Positions 1 to 7,987 of a DNA stretch of 17,597 nucleotides are shown one piece after another. The position numbers and the translations under genes are program-made. The notes under the pieces are model-generated. The model saw nothing but the letters and a program-made list of their open reading frames with translations, did no database searches and was not told the origin of the DNA. How positions within the stretch are numbered: the first letter of the stretch is position 1; every line of letters begins with the position of its first letter. Source of the DNA: Deltaproteobacteria bacterium (lineage in GTDB: Bacteria; Desulfobacterota; DSM-4660; Desulfatiglandales; Desulfatiglandaceae); NCBI GenBank assembly GCA_011051075.1, contig DREN01000255.1, forward strand, positions 1-17,597, in the 5' to 3' direction.

Positions 1-85
1 CTACTATTTCAGGATGTTATGGCTTTTCAAATGCTGACTGTCCAATTTTCAAGGCAATCATGGGTATGATCAGTCATAACAACGA

Positions 86-117
86 CTTAACCACTCAACT
101 ACTTAACCACTTAACGA
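86..117. repeat. 8-bp-period tandem repeat upstream of purL
   Basis: Four consecutive octamers read CTTAACCA, CTCAACTA, CTTAACCA and CTTAACGA. Units 1 and 3 are identical and the others differ by one to three bases. It lies in the 238-bp stretch before purL, where I found no gene and no clear sigma-70 promoter. It is non-coding as far as I can see and belongs to the set of short-period arrays found in most spacers of this window. Confidence 0.7.
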
Positions 118-181
118 TGTCTGGACTAAGTTAAAAAGATATTTTCCTGGCGCGCTCTCAGTCTTTGCGCGAAAATAATAT

Positions 182-213
182 ATTACGAGACCATCAAGGT
201 CGAACCGCGTAAT
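182..213 (+). promoter_or_regulatory. Stem-loop in the purL 5' leader
   Basis: ATTACG (182-187) is the exact reverse complement of CGTAAT (208-213). Inside it GACC (189-192) pairs with GGTC (198-201) around an ATCAA loop. The structure ends about 30 bp before the purL start and follows an AT-rich stretch (171-185) that could contain a -10 element. It does not match a PurR operator or a purine riboswitch that I can recognise, so a regulatory role is inference from position only. Confidence 0.3.
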
Positions 214-244
214 AAAACCTTCTTCTTGAAAATGGTAATTGCCC

Positions 245-3238
245 ATGGCTTTCAGGCTGGAGATCAGGTTAAAGGGTGAGCTGGCAGACGCAGAGGGTGC
301 CGGTGTCAGGCGTAAGGCAAGGGAGTATTTCGGGTTCGTGGTGGATGATGTCCGGGTGATCAGGGTCCTTACCATGGACGCCCATCTGGGGCCTGAACAG
401 TTGGAACGGATACGGACGGAGATTTTTACCAACCCGGTCACTGAAGAATCCTCCTACTCCCCCATGGCGCGGGACTTTGACTGGCTCATCTGGATAGGCT
501 TTCGTCCGGGGGTGAGGGATACGGCCGGGAGCACGGCGGCCGAGGCCGTGGAGGACCTCCTGAGGGTCCGCTTCGGGGCCGACGAGGCCATTTACACCTC
601 AAGGCTCTACGAGATCAGGGGTGACCTTGAAAAGGAACAGGTCAACAGGATCGCGGCCGACCTCCTTGCCAATGAGGTTATCCAGCAGTGGAAGATATTT
701 TCCAGGGACGACTGGGACCAGGACAGGGGCATAGGTCTCCTGGTCCCCAGGGTGATACTTGACCACGAACCAGAGGTGAGCACCCTGTCTATAAGGAGCG
801 ACGAGGAACTGAAAAAGATATCCGACGAGCGGAACCTGGCCCTCCAGGAAAGGGATATTCCCGTTATCCGGGCCTATTTTCTCAGGGAGGAGATCCAGAA
901 GGAGAGAAAGAGGGTGGGGCTGGATCTCCCCACCGATGTGGAGTTGGAGTACATCTCCCAGGCCCGAAGCGATCACTGCAATCACAACACCTTCAGGGGC
1001 CTTTTCAGGTACCACGACCTTTCAACGGGTGAGAGGAAGATAGTCGACAGCCTGTTCAGAACGTGCATTGAGGAGCCCACTCTGAAGATCAAGGAGGAAA
1101 AGGACTGGGTAATTTCGGTCCTGTGGGATAACGCAGGGGTAGGCCGGTTTGACAATGATAACTACTATGTGATTACCGGGGAGACCCACAACAGTCCCTC
1201 CAATATGGAGGCCTATGGCGGCGCCATTACCGGGATCGTGGGGATCTACAGGGATCCCATGGGGACGGGGAAGGGATCAAAACTTATCCTGGGCATGTAC
1301 GGCTACTGCGTGGGCCACAGGGATTACCATGGCGACCTGACACCTCACCTCCATCCCAGGCGTCTCCTTGACGGGATCATCGAGGGGGTAAGGGACGGGG
1401 GAAACAAGAGCGGTATCCCCACCCCGTTCGGGCTGCTCCTCTTTGACGAGAGTTACACGGGAAAGTGCCTCGTCTTTGTGACCACCATGGGGATAATGCC
1501 CTCCATGGTAGGGGGGAGGTCGTCCCATGAGAAGACCACCATGCCCGGAGACCTCATAGTCATGTCAGGGGGAAGGGTGGGCAAGGACGGTATCCACGGG
1601 GTCACGGCCGCGTCCGAGACCTACAGCGAGCACACCCCGGCGGGACACGTACAGATAGGAGACCCCTACACCCAGAAAAAGATGCACGACTTCCTCCTGG
1701 AGGCCCGGGACGAGGGTCTCATCGCCTTCATCACCGATAACGGGGGCGGAGGCCTCTCCTCATCGGTGGGGGAATCGGCCCGTTTCAGCAACGGCTGCAG
1801 GGTGGAACTGGACAAGGTGCCCCTCAAATACCAGGGCCTTGATCAGTGGGAGATCTGGGTCTCCGAGTCCCAGGAACGGATGACCATAGCGGTAAAACCG
1901 GAGCACCTTAAGAGGTTCATGGAACTTTCAGAGAGGCACTCCGTTGAAAGTACCGTCATAGGGGAGTACACCGACTCAGGCTTCCTCCACCTGACCTACG
2001 GGGGAAAGACCTGCGCCTATGTGAGGATGGATCTCCTGGAGTCTGATTTTCCCCAGTGGGAATTTGACGCCCAGTGGATTCCCCCGGAGATGAGGGGGCT
2101 CACCGAGCCTGTGTTCACCGAGCCTGCGGATCAGGGCGCCCTCCTCCATGCCATGCTGTCCCGGGCCAACATATGCGACCGGGGCTGGATAGCAAGGCAG
2201 TACGACCATGAGGTCCAGGGGACAAGCGTCATAAAGCCCGTGGTGGGCAGAAACAGGGATATCCCCTCGGACGCGGCGGTCATAAGGCCCGTACTGGATT
2301 CTGAACGGGGCGTGGCGGTTTCCCAGGCCCTGAACCCCTTTTACTCCAAGATAGACACCTACCACATGACCTCCGTCACCATGGATGAGGCGGTGAGGAG
2401 GGTCTTGGCCGTGGGCGGAGATCCCGACCATCTGGGCGGGGTGGATAACTTCTGCTGGCCCACCGTTGAATACGATCCGGTCAGGAACCCGGACGGAAGG
2501 TACAAGGCCGCTCAACTGGTAAGATCATGCCTGGCCCTGAGGGACTACTGCCTGGCCTACCGGATTCCCCTCCTTTCAGGCAAGGACAGCATGTATATCG
2601 ACGGGAGCCTGAAAGGCCCCTTTGGTGAAAGACGCAAGGTCTCGGGACTGCCCACCCTTCTCTTTACCGTATCCAGCGTGATCAGCGACATAAAGATGTG
2701 CGTAACCATGGATGCCAAGTTCCCCGGGGACCTGGTCTATGTCCTGGGCCAGACCCGGGATGAACTGGGGGGGAGCGAGTTCTACCAGATGATGAACCAG
2801 GTGGGTCTCAAGGTGCCCGAGGTTGATGCGGAGGGACTCTGGCCCCAGTATCTGGCCCTCCACAGGGCCATATCCCGGGGCCTGATCTCATCCTGCCACG
2901 CGGTTTCACGGGGGGGACTTGCAGTACACCTGGCCCTGGTGGCAATGGCAGGGGAATTAGGGATGGAGACTGATCTCTCCCTCTTTCCCGCCTCTCCCGG
3001 GCTTACTCCCACCCGGCTTCTTTACTCGGAATCGGCAGGCAGGTTCATCGTCACGGTTGCCCCCGGGAAAGGGGAGGAGTTCGAGGGGCTCTTCTCCGGC
3101 ATGCACCTTGAACGGGTGGGCTCGGTCACTGAATCGCCCCTGTTCGTTATAAGATCGGACAAGGGCGAACCTCTTATCAGGGAAGACATATTTAAACTGA
3201 AGGCATCATGGAAAAGCCCTTTCGGAGATCTCATATGA
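245..3238 (+). CDS. purL: Phosphoribosylformylglycinamidine synthase, PurS-PurL fusion
   Basis: Synthetase subunit of FGAM synthase, step 4 of de novo purine synthesis: FGAR + ATP + ammonia from PurQ give FGAM. About 997 residues against roughly 740 for small PurL and 1300 for large PurL. The N-terminal ~155 residues look like two PurS units in tandem, the second with a PGV turn near residue 89 and an NEVIQQW end near 145. Then come the linker with SDHCNH (~242-247, SEHC in most relatives, so a conservative Glu to Asp), GETHNSPS (~312), DNGGGGLSSSVGES (~498) and LLSGKDSMY (~776), typical of the two PurM-like halves. There is no glutaminase domain; purQ next door supplies it. ATG 245 is preferred; TTG 239 lies directly after an in-frame TAA, so nothing further upstream is possible. 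No clear Shine-Dalgarno is seen at either. The stop overlaps the purQ start. Confidence 0.96.
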   Translation: MAFRLEIRLKGELADAEGAGVRRKAREYFGFVVDDVRVIRVLTMDAHLGPEQLERIRTEIFTNPVTEESSYSPMARDFDWLIWIGFRPGVRDTAGSTAAEAVEDLLRVRFGADEAIYTSRLYEIRGDLEKEQVNRIAADLLANEVIQQWKIFSRDDWDQDRGIGLLVPRVILDHEPEVSTLSIRSDEELKKISDERNLALQERDIPVIRAYFLREEIQKERKRVGLDLPTDVELEYISQARSDHCNHNTFRGLFRYHDLSTGERKIVDSLFRTCIEEPTLKIKEEKDWVISVLWDNAGVGRFDNDNYYVITGETHNSPSNMEAYGGAITGIVGIYRDPMGTGKGSKLILGMYGYCVGHRDYHGDLTPHLHPRRLLDGIIEGVRDGGNKSGIPTPFGLLLFDESYTGKCLVFVTTMGIMPSMVGGRSSHEKTTMPGDLIVMSGGRVGKDGIHGVTAASETYSEHTPAGHVQIGDPYTQKKMHDFLLEARDEGLIAFITDNGGGGLSSSVGESARFSNGCRVELDKVPLKYQGLDQWEIWVSESQERMTIAVKPEHLKRFMELSERHSVESTVIGEYTDSGFLHLTYGGKTCAYVRMDLLESDFPQWEFDAQWIPPEMRGLTEPVFTEPADQGALLHAMLSRANICDRGWIARQYDHEVQGTSVIKPVVGRNRDIPSDAAVIRPVLDSERGVAVSQALNPFYSKIDTYHMTSVTMDEAVRRVLAVGGDPDHLGGVDNFCWPTVEYDPVRNPDGRYKAAQLVRSCLALRDYCLAYRIPLLSGKDSMYIDGSLKGPFGERRKVSGLPTLLFTVSSVISDIKMCVTMDAKFPGDLVYVLGQTRDELGGSEFYQMMNQVGLKVPEVDAEGLWPQYLALHRAISRGLISSCHAVSRGGLAVHLALVAMAGELGMETDLSLFPASPGLTPTRLLYSESAGRFIVTVAPGKGEEFEGLFSGMHLERVGSVTESPLFVIRSDKGEPLIREDIFKLKASWKSPFGDLI

Positions 3239-4071
3239 CACGTGTAAAGGCGCTGGTCCTCACGGGCTACGGGCTCAACTGCGATTATGAAACCGATTTC
3301 TCTCTGAGATCAGCGGGCGCTGAGTCCACGAGGGTTCACATCAACGAGCTGATCGCGGGCCAAAAGGATGGGACCCGAATCAGGCTCATGGACTATCATA
3401 TCCTGGTCTTCGGAGGCGGGTTCAGCTGGGCCGACGACCACGGGGCCGGTGTCCTTATGGCCTCCAAGCTTAGACATCATCTGGGAGGAGATATCGAGGA
3501 GTTCGTTGAGAAGGGCAACCTGGTCATCGGAATATGCAACGGTTTTCAGACCCTGGTCAACCTGGGTCTCCTCCCCGGTTTCGGCGGACAGTACAGAGAG
3601 CGCAGTGTGGCCCTGACCTACAACGATTCGGGCAACTTCATCGACACCTGGGTCAGGCTCAGGGTCAACCCCGCCTCCCCATCGATTTTCACCAGGGGCC
3701 TCTCAGCCCTGGAACTCCCGGTGAGGCACGGTGAGGGAAAGTTCTACGCCTCCGACCATACCCTTGAAAGGCTTTTTGAGAGCAATCAGGTGGTGCTTCA
3801 GTATGCCGATGAAAGGGGAGAGGCGGCGGGCCTGGCCTGGCCCCATAACCCCAACGGGTCTCTTAGGGACATTGCCGGCATATGTGACTACACGGGCCGG
3901 GTCTTCGGTCTGATGCCCCACCCGGAGGCCTTCAACCACTTCACCAACCACCCATCCTGGACCACCCGGAAAGAGGCCCTTGCCCGTGAGGGCAAGGGGC
4001 TTTCCGGAGAACGGGGAGAGGGGATCACCATCTTCAAAAACGCGGTTGAGCATATCAGGCAGACCGGTTAG
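3235..4071 (+). CDS. purQ: Phosphoribosylformylglycinamidine synthase, glutaminase subunit PurQ
   Basis: Class I glutamine amidotransferase that hydrolyses glutamine and feeds ammonia to PurL. 278 residues, longer than the ~230 of the Bacillus type and like the long PurQ found with fused PurS-PurL proteins. The nucleophile elbow GICNGFQ puts the catalytic Cys near residue 101. His229 and Glu231 in GLMPHPEAF complete the triad. LVFGGGFSWADD (~57-68) and PVRHGEGKF (~162-170) are family motifs. I chose ATG 3235 rather than the upstream in-frame ATG 3208 because GGAG at 3224-3227 is correctly spaced for 3235, and the start overlaps the purL stop as ATGA, the usual sign of translational coupling. 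The last 4 bp overlap the end of clpB on the other strand. Confidence 0.96.
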   Translation: MTRVKALVLTGYGLNCDYETDFSLRSAGAESTRVHINELIAGQKDGTRIRLMDYHILVFGGGFSWADDHGAGVLMASKLRHHLGGDIEEFVEKGNLVIGICNGFQTLVNLGLLPGFGGQYRERSVALTYNDSGNFIDTWVRLRVNPASPSIFTRGLSALELPVRHGEGKFYASDHTLERLFESNQVVLQYADERGEAAGLAWPHNPNGSLRDIAGICDYTGRVFGLMPHPEAFNHFTNHPSWTTRKEALAREGKGLSGERGEGITIFKNAVEHIRQTG

Positions 4072-6671
4072 CCCTGGATGCCCGGTCCCTGCTCAAAGAC
4101 CACCTCCCCGTCCACCGCATCCACCATCACATTATCCCCCTCCTTTACAGAGCCCTCCAGGATCTTCACCGCCAGGGGGTCCTGGATATGGCGCTGGATG
4201 GCCCTCTTGAGGGGCCTTGCGCCATAGACCGGGTCAAAGCCCGCGTTGGCAAGGAACTCCCGGGCCCTGTCGGTGAGTGTCAGGGTTATCTTGCTGCCCT
4301 CAAGCCGCCGGGCCAGCAGGTCGATCTGGATCCCCACAATCTTCTTTATCTCCTCGGGACCCAGGGCCTTGAATATGACGATATCGTCTATGCGGTTCAG
4401 GAACTCAGGCTTGAAGGTGGCGCGGAGTACCTCCATGACCTTTCTTTCCATCTCAGCGGTGTCCCTGCCCTCCATCTCCTGGATAAGGTTGCTCCCCACG
4501 TTGGAGGTCATGATCAGGACCGTGTTCTTGAAGTCCACGGTGCGTCCCTTGCCGTCGGTCATGCGGCCGTCGTCCAGGATCTGGAGAAGGGCGTTGAACA
4601 CGTCCGGGTGGGCCTTTTCGATCTCGTCAAAGAGAACCACCGAGTAGGGGTGCCGCCTGATGGCCTCGGTGAGGTAACCCCCCTCGTCGTATCCCACGTA
4701 TCCCGGAGGTGCGCCTATGAGCCTGGCCACCGAGTGTTTTTCCATATACTCGGACATATCGATGCGGACCATATACTGCTCGTCGTCAAAGAGGAACTCG
4801 GCCAGGGCCCTGGCCAGCTCGGTCTTGCCAACGCCCGTGGGTCCCATGAATATGAACGACCCTATGGGCCTGTTGGGGTCCTGAAGCCCTGAACGGGCCC
4901 GGCGCACCGCGTTTGCCACTGCAACTATGGGCTTTTCCTGGCCCACCACCCTCTGGGCCAGTCTTTCCTCCATCTTGAGGAGCTTCTCCTTCTCTCCCTC
5001 CAACATGCGCGAGACAGGTATCCCGGTCCACTTGGCCACCACCTGGGCGATATCCTCGCTGTCCACCTCCTCCTTGAGCATCTTCTGGTCCAACTGGAGC
5101 TCGCCCAGCTTGCTGTTTTCCTGCTCAAGGGTCTTTTCAAGCTCAATGAGGGTGCCGTACTTGAGTTCGGCGGCCTTGGCCAGGTTGCCCTCCCGCTCCG
5201 CTATCTGGGCCTCTGACCGGGTGGACTCAAGCCTTTCCTTGATCTCCCTTATCTTGGAGATGGTCTCCTTTTCCCTTTTCCAGTGGGCCATCATCTCTTC
5301 TGTCTGGGCCTTGAGCTGTGAAAGCTCCTCCTTGATCTTCTTGAGCCGGTCCCTGGAACCTGGGTCCTTCTCCTTTTTCAGGGCCTCCTTCTCGATCTCC
5401 AACTGGGTGATCTTCCTCTGAACCGCGTCTATCTCAGCGGGCATGCTGTCGATCTCTATCCTCAAACGGGACGTGGCCTCATCTATGAGGTCTATGGCCT
5501 TGTCCGGAAGGAACCTGTCGGTGATATACCTGTGAGAAAGGGTGGCCGCGGCCACAAGGGCCGAGTCCTTGATCCTTACCCCGTGATGGACCTCATACTT
5601 CTCCTTGAGGCCCCGGAGGATGGAGATGGTGTCCTCCACAGAGGGCTCTTCCACCATCACCGGCTGGAACCTCCTTTCAAAGGCCGCGTCTTTTTCAATA
5701 TACTTCCTGTACTCCTTGATGGTGGTGGCGCCCACGCACTTAAGCTCCCCCCGTGCAAGGGCGGGCTTGAGCATGTTGGAGGCATCCACCGCCCCCTCGG
5801 CCGCGCCGGCCCCCACCAGGGTGTGCATCTCGTCTATGAAGAGGATGATCTGGCCCTGGGAGTCTGTCACCTCCTTGAGTACCGCCTTGAGCCTGTCTTC
5901 AAACTCTCCCCTGTACTTTGCGCCGGCTATGAGGGCACCCATATCCAGGGCCACCACCCTCTTGTCTTTCAGGGTTTCCGGGATATCGCCCTGTATGATC
6001 CTCTGGGCCAGGCCCTCCACTATGGCGGTCTTGCCCACCCCCGGCTCTCCTATGAGGACGGGATTGTTCTTGGTCCTCCTGGAAAGTACCTGTATGACCC
6101 TCCTGATCTCGTCATCACGGCCGATTACCGGGTCCAGGTCCCCCTTCTGCGCGATGGCGGTCAGGTCCCTGCTGAAACGCTCCAGGGCCTGATACTTGTC
6201 TTCCGGGTTCTGGTCCGTAATCCTCTGTCCACCACGTATGTCAACTAGGGCCTTGAGTATGGTATCCCTTGTGATCCCGGCCCCCGCGAGAATGGCTGCC
6301 GCATCCCCGGTCCCTTCGTCTGCCGCGGCCAAGAGGATATGCTCCAGGCTGACGAATTCGTCCTTTACCTGCTCGGCCTCCAAAAAGGCCTTGTCCAGGA
6401 CGGCCTTGGCGCGCTGGGACAGGTAGGCCTGTCCGTATCCGGCCCCGGAGACCTTGGGCAGCTTTTCAAGGGCCGCGTCAAAAGAGCCTATGAGCTGGTT
6501 CTGATCAGCCCCGATCTTTCCAAGGAGGGGCGGAATCACCCCTTCCCTCTGTTCCAGAACCGCCCTCAATAGATGTTCGGGCTCTATCTGCTGGTGTCCG
6601 AGCCTCTCCGCCATCTGCTGGGCGGCCTGTATTACTTCCTGTGCCTTCAGGGTGAATTTGTCGAATCGCAT
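4068..6671 (-). CDS. clpB: ATP-dependent chaperone/disaggregase ClpB
   Basis: Hexameric cytosolic AAA+ disaggregase that threads aggregated proteins through its pore together with DnaK/DnaJ/GrpE. 867 residues, normal family length. Order: Clp N-domain (1-145); NBD1 with Walker A GEPGVGKT (208-215), pore loop YRGEF (~253) and Walker B ILFIDEMH (276-283); a long charged coiled-coil middle domain (~405-530), which separates ClpB from ClpA/ClpC; NBD2 with Walker A GPTGVGKT (610-617), pore loop GYVGYDEGG (~657) and Walker B VVLFDE (678-683); sensor-2 GARPLKRAIQ near the end. I chose ATG 6671 over ATG 6686: MRFDKFTLKAQE is the usual ClpB start, and GGAGGAAAAAG sits just before it, inside the longer reading. 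Monocistronic here. No CIRCE element or clear heat-shock sigma promoter was seen upstream. Confidence 0.97.
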   Translation of the reverse strand: MRFDKFTLKAQEVIQAAQQMAERLGHQQIEPEHLLRAVLEQREGVIPPLLGKIGADQNQLIGSFDAALEKLPKVSGAGYGQAYLSQRAKAVLDKAFLEAEQVKDEFVSLEHILLAAADEGTGDAAAILAGAGITRDTILKALVDIRGGQRITDQNPEDKYQALERFSRDLTAIAQKGDLDPVIGRDDEIRRVIQVLSRRTKNNPVLIGEPGVGKTAIVEGLAQRIIQGDIPETLKDKRVVALDMGALIAGAKYRGEFEDRLKAVLKEVTDSQGQIILFIDEMHTLVGAGAAEGAVDASNMLKPALARGELKCVGATTIKEYRKYIEKDAAFERRFQPVMVEEPSVEDTISILRGLKEKYEVHHGVRIKDSALVAAATLSHRYITDRFLPDKAIDLIDEATSRLRIEIDSMPAEIDAVQRKITQLEIEKEALKKEKDPGSRDRLKKIKEELSQLKAQTEEMMAHWKREKETISKIREIKERLESTRSEAQIAEREGNLAKAAELKYGTLIELEKTLEQENSKLGELQLDQKMLKEEVDSEDIAQVVAKWTGIPVSRMLEGEKEKLLKMEERLAQRVVGQEKPIVAVANAVRRARSGLQDPNRPIGSFIFMGPTGVGKTELARALAEFLFDDEQYMVRIDMSEYMEKHSVARLIGAPPGYVGYDEGGYLTEAIRRHPYSVVLFDEIEKAHPDVFNALLQILDDGRMTDGKGRTVDFKNTVLIMTSNVGSNLIQEMEGRDTAEMERKVMEVLRATFKPEFLNRIDDIVIFKALGPEEIKKIVGIQIDLLARRLEGSKITLTLTDRAREFLANAGFDPVYGARPLKRAIQRHIQDPLAVKILEGSVKEGDNVMVDAVDGEVVFEQGPGIQG

Positions 6672-6736
6672 ATCTTTTTCCTCCAAAGGGAGTTTATTTC
6701 AAATGATCTTCATGGTCTTGTAAAAGGTCGTTTTTT

Positions 6737-6763
6737 ACCACACAGAACACACAGAGCGCACAG
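6737..6763. repeat. 9-bp-period repeat (three units) upstream of clpB
   Basis: Units ACCACACAG, AACACACAG and AGCGCACAG follow head to tail. The array lies in the clpB 5' untranslated or promoter region. It does not resemble a known operator. Confidence 0.65.
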
Positions 6764-6907
6764 AGGTCTTGTTGCTCTCAGTGGTGCCTGAGCTCTCCGC
6801 GGTGAATCTGCCGTAAAACCTTCAAATCAGAGGTCAGGCGGTTTGATGGTCTCCACCCGGTTTCAATTTTCCAAGATCTTTGGCAGGTTTTTTGCGCAGC
6901 ATTTGAA

Positions 6908-6935
6908 AATTAAGTTCCGTTGAAGATGTTGTCAA
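6908..6935 (-). promoter_or_regulatory. Possible sigma-70 promoter facing clpB
   Basis: On the minus strand a perfect TTGACA (6935-6930) is followed after 16 bp by TTAATT (6913-6908), a poor -10 box. Transcription would start near 6900 and leave a leader of about 230 nt before clpB. The -35 match is exact but the -10 is weak, so this is only a candidate. Confidence 0.25.
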
Positions 6936-7062
6936 GTTGGGGCAAGGGGTTCATAATGGGTTGATCATGGAGAGAAGTTGGCGTAAGCTCTACAGTATCG
7001 GATATGAGAAATCCCCCTCTTCAGGAAACCGCGGGCCCATGGTGTGGGGAGGGGTAGGACTG

Positions 7063-7083
7063 AGGCGCAAGGCGCCGGGCACA
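7063..7083. repeat. AGGCGCA heptamer run
   Basis: AGGCGCA, AGGCGCC and GGGCACA follow in a 7-bp register. The same heptamer recurs at 16252-16272 and, inverted, at 14743-14777. GGCGC-AAG-GCGCC within it can also fold into a small hairpin. Confidence 0.55.
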
Positions 7084-7116
7084 TCAAAAAAATATTTTTT
7101 CTGAAATAATCGGTTA

Positions 7117-7144
7117 CCTTTGCGAGCTTTGCGACTTTGCGCGA
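7117..7144. repeat. 9-bp-period TTTGCG repeat before the enoyl-CoA hydratase gene
   Basis: CCTTTGCGA, GCTTTGCGA and CTTTGCGCGA follow in a 9-bp register, ending about 30 bp upstream of the start codon at 7175. TTTGCGCGA also occurs in the purL leader and in the right arm of the MITE-like element. Confidence 0.6.
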
Positions 7145-7174
7145 GGTTTAGGCTTTTAATGGAGGGATTCCTGA

Positions 7175-7984
7175 ATGGTACTGGAAACGGTCTTGTTTGA
7201 AAGGGACGGCCCTGTGGGCATTATCAGGCTGAACCGTCCGGAGAGGATGAACGCGGTCATCGAGCAGATGTACCTTGATCTTCAGGCGGTCCTGGACAGG
7301 GTCCTGGAAGACCGGTCTCTAAGGGCGGTGATCCTGACCGGCACCGTCTGGAAGAGGCCGGATGGAGACAAGCAGGCCTTCTGCGCAGGCGCTGATCTCA
7401 AGAAGCACTCCGCAGGGGAGCGGTCCCCGTGGCAGCGGAGGGAGTATATCCTTCTCGCCCACGAAACCACCCGGCGGATCTATGGGTTTCCAAAGCCGGT
7501 GATAGTGGCCGTTAACGGTCCTGCCAGGGGGGCCGGGGCGGAGATGGCCCTGAACGGCGATTTCCTGATAATGGCCCACAGCGCTACCATCGGGTTTCCC
7601 GAGACCGGTCTCGGCACCTTTGTGGGGGGCGGCGTGACGTTCCACCTGCCTGGTATGGTGGGCCTGATGAAGGCCAAGGAGCTGGTCTATACGGGAAGGA
7701 TCCTCACCGGTCGTGAAGCCGTGGATTTGGGGATGGCCCTTAGATCCGTTCCCCTGGAGGACCTCATGCCCGAGGCCCTGGCCCTTGCCTGGGAGGTGGC
7801 GGAGAAGGCCCCCATTTCCATTGGATTTGCCAAGAAGCTCATGCAGGAGGCGCCTCACAGGGACCTGGATACGGTGCTCCTTGCCGAATCAGAGGCCATT
7901 TTGGCCTGCATGAATACCGAAGACTGGCGCGAGGGGATCAGATCTTTTGCTGAGAAACGGAAACCGGAATTCAGGGGGAAGTAG
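7175..7984 (+). CDS. Enoyl-CoA hydratase/isomerase family protein
   Basis: Crotonase-fold enzyme, most likely adding water to a 2-enoyl-CoA in a beta-oxidation-like acyl-CoA pathway. 269 residues, normal length. The oxyanion-hole segment FCAGADLK spans 69-76, followed by GPARGAGAEMAL (115-126) and FPETGLGTFVGGG (141-153). Glu123 and Glu143 fall where the two catalytic glutamates of hydratases sit, favouring a hydratase over an isomerase or decarboxylase. The usual PGxGGT motif is altered to FVGGGV. GGAGG at 7161-7165 lies 9 bp before ATG 7175. It is followed after 3 bp by the acyl-CoA synthetase gene, so the two are probably one operon. The exact substrate cannot be told from sequence. Confidence 0.9.
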   Translation: MVLETVLFERDGPVGIIRLNRPERMNAVIEQMYLDLQAVLDRVLEDRSLRAVILTGTVWKRPDGDKQAFCAGADLKKHSAGERSPWQRREYILLAHETTRRIYGFPKPVIVAVNGPARGAGAEMALNGDFLIMAHSATIGFPETGLGTFVGGGVTFHLPGMVGLMKAKELVYTGRILTGREAVDLGMALRSVPLEDLMPEALALAWEVAEKAPISIGFAKKLMQEAPHRDLDTVLLAESEAILACMNTEDWREGIRSFAEKRKPEFRGK

Positions 7985-7987
7985 CCC

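Larger units (their letters stand above)
6672..7174. other. 503-bp divergent spacer between clpB and the enoyl-CoA hydratase gene
   Basis: I found no convincing gene here. It holds the clpB ribosome site, a 9-bp-period array at 6737-6763, a weak promoter candidate at 6908-6935, a heptamer run at 7063-7083, the 14-bp AT palindrome AAAAAATATTTTTT at 7087-7100 and another 9-bp-period array at 7117-7144. Promoters for both flanking genes should lie here. Confidence 0.6.

Noticed and set aside
1976..2515. 179-codon open frame antisense to purL
   Set aside because: A shadow of a well-supported PurL; no domain or ribosome site supports it.
5532..6248. 238-codon open frame on the plus strand opposite clpB
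   Set aside because: It lies entirely antisense to conserved ClpB sequence, with no family resemblance.
6672..6990. CIRCE or heat-shock sigma promoter for clpB
   Set aside because: No TTAGCACTC-N9-GAGTGCTAA element and no good CTTGAA/CCCCAT pair were found.
7087..7100. AAAAAATATTTTTT palindrome as an intrinsic terminator
   Set aside because: It lacks a GC-rich stem, and no gene ends upstream on the plus strand; it is simply an AT-rich palindrome in a divergent spacer.
6967..7104. 45-codon frame in the clpB-hydratase spacer
   Set aside because: Weak ribosome site, and it runs through the heptamer repeat and the AT palindrome; the product has no recognisable features.
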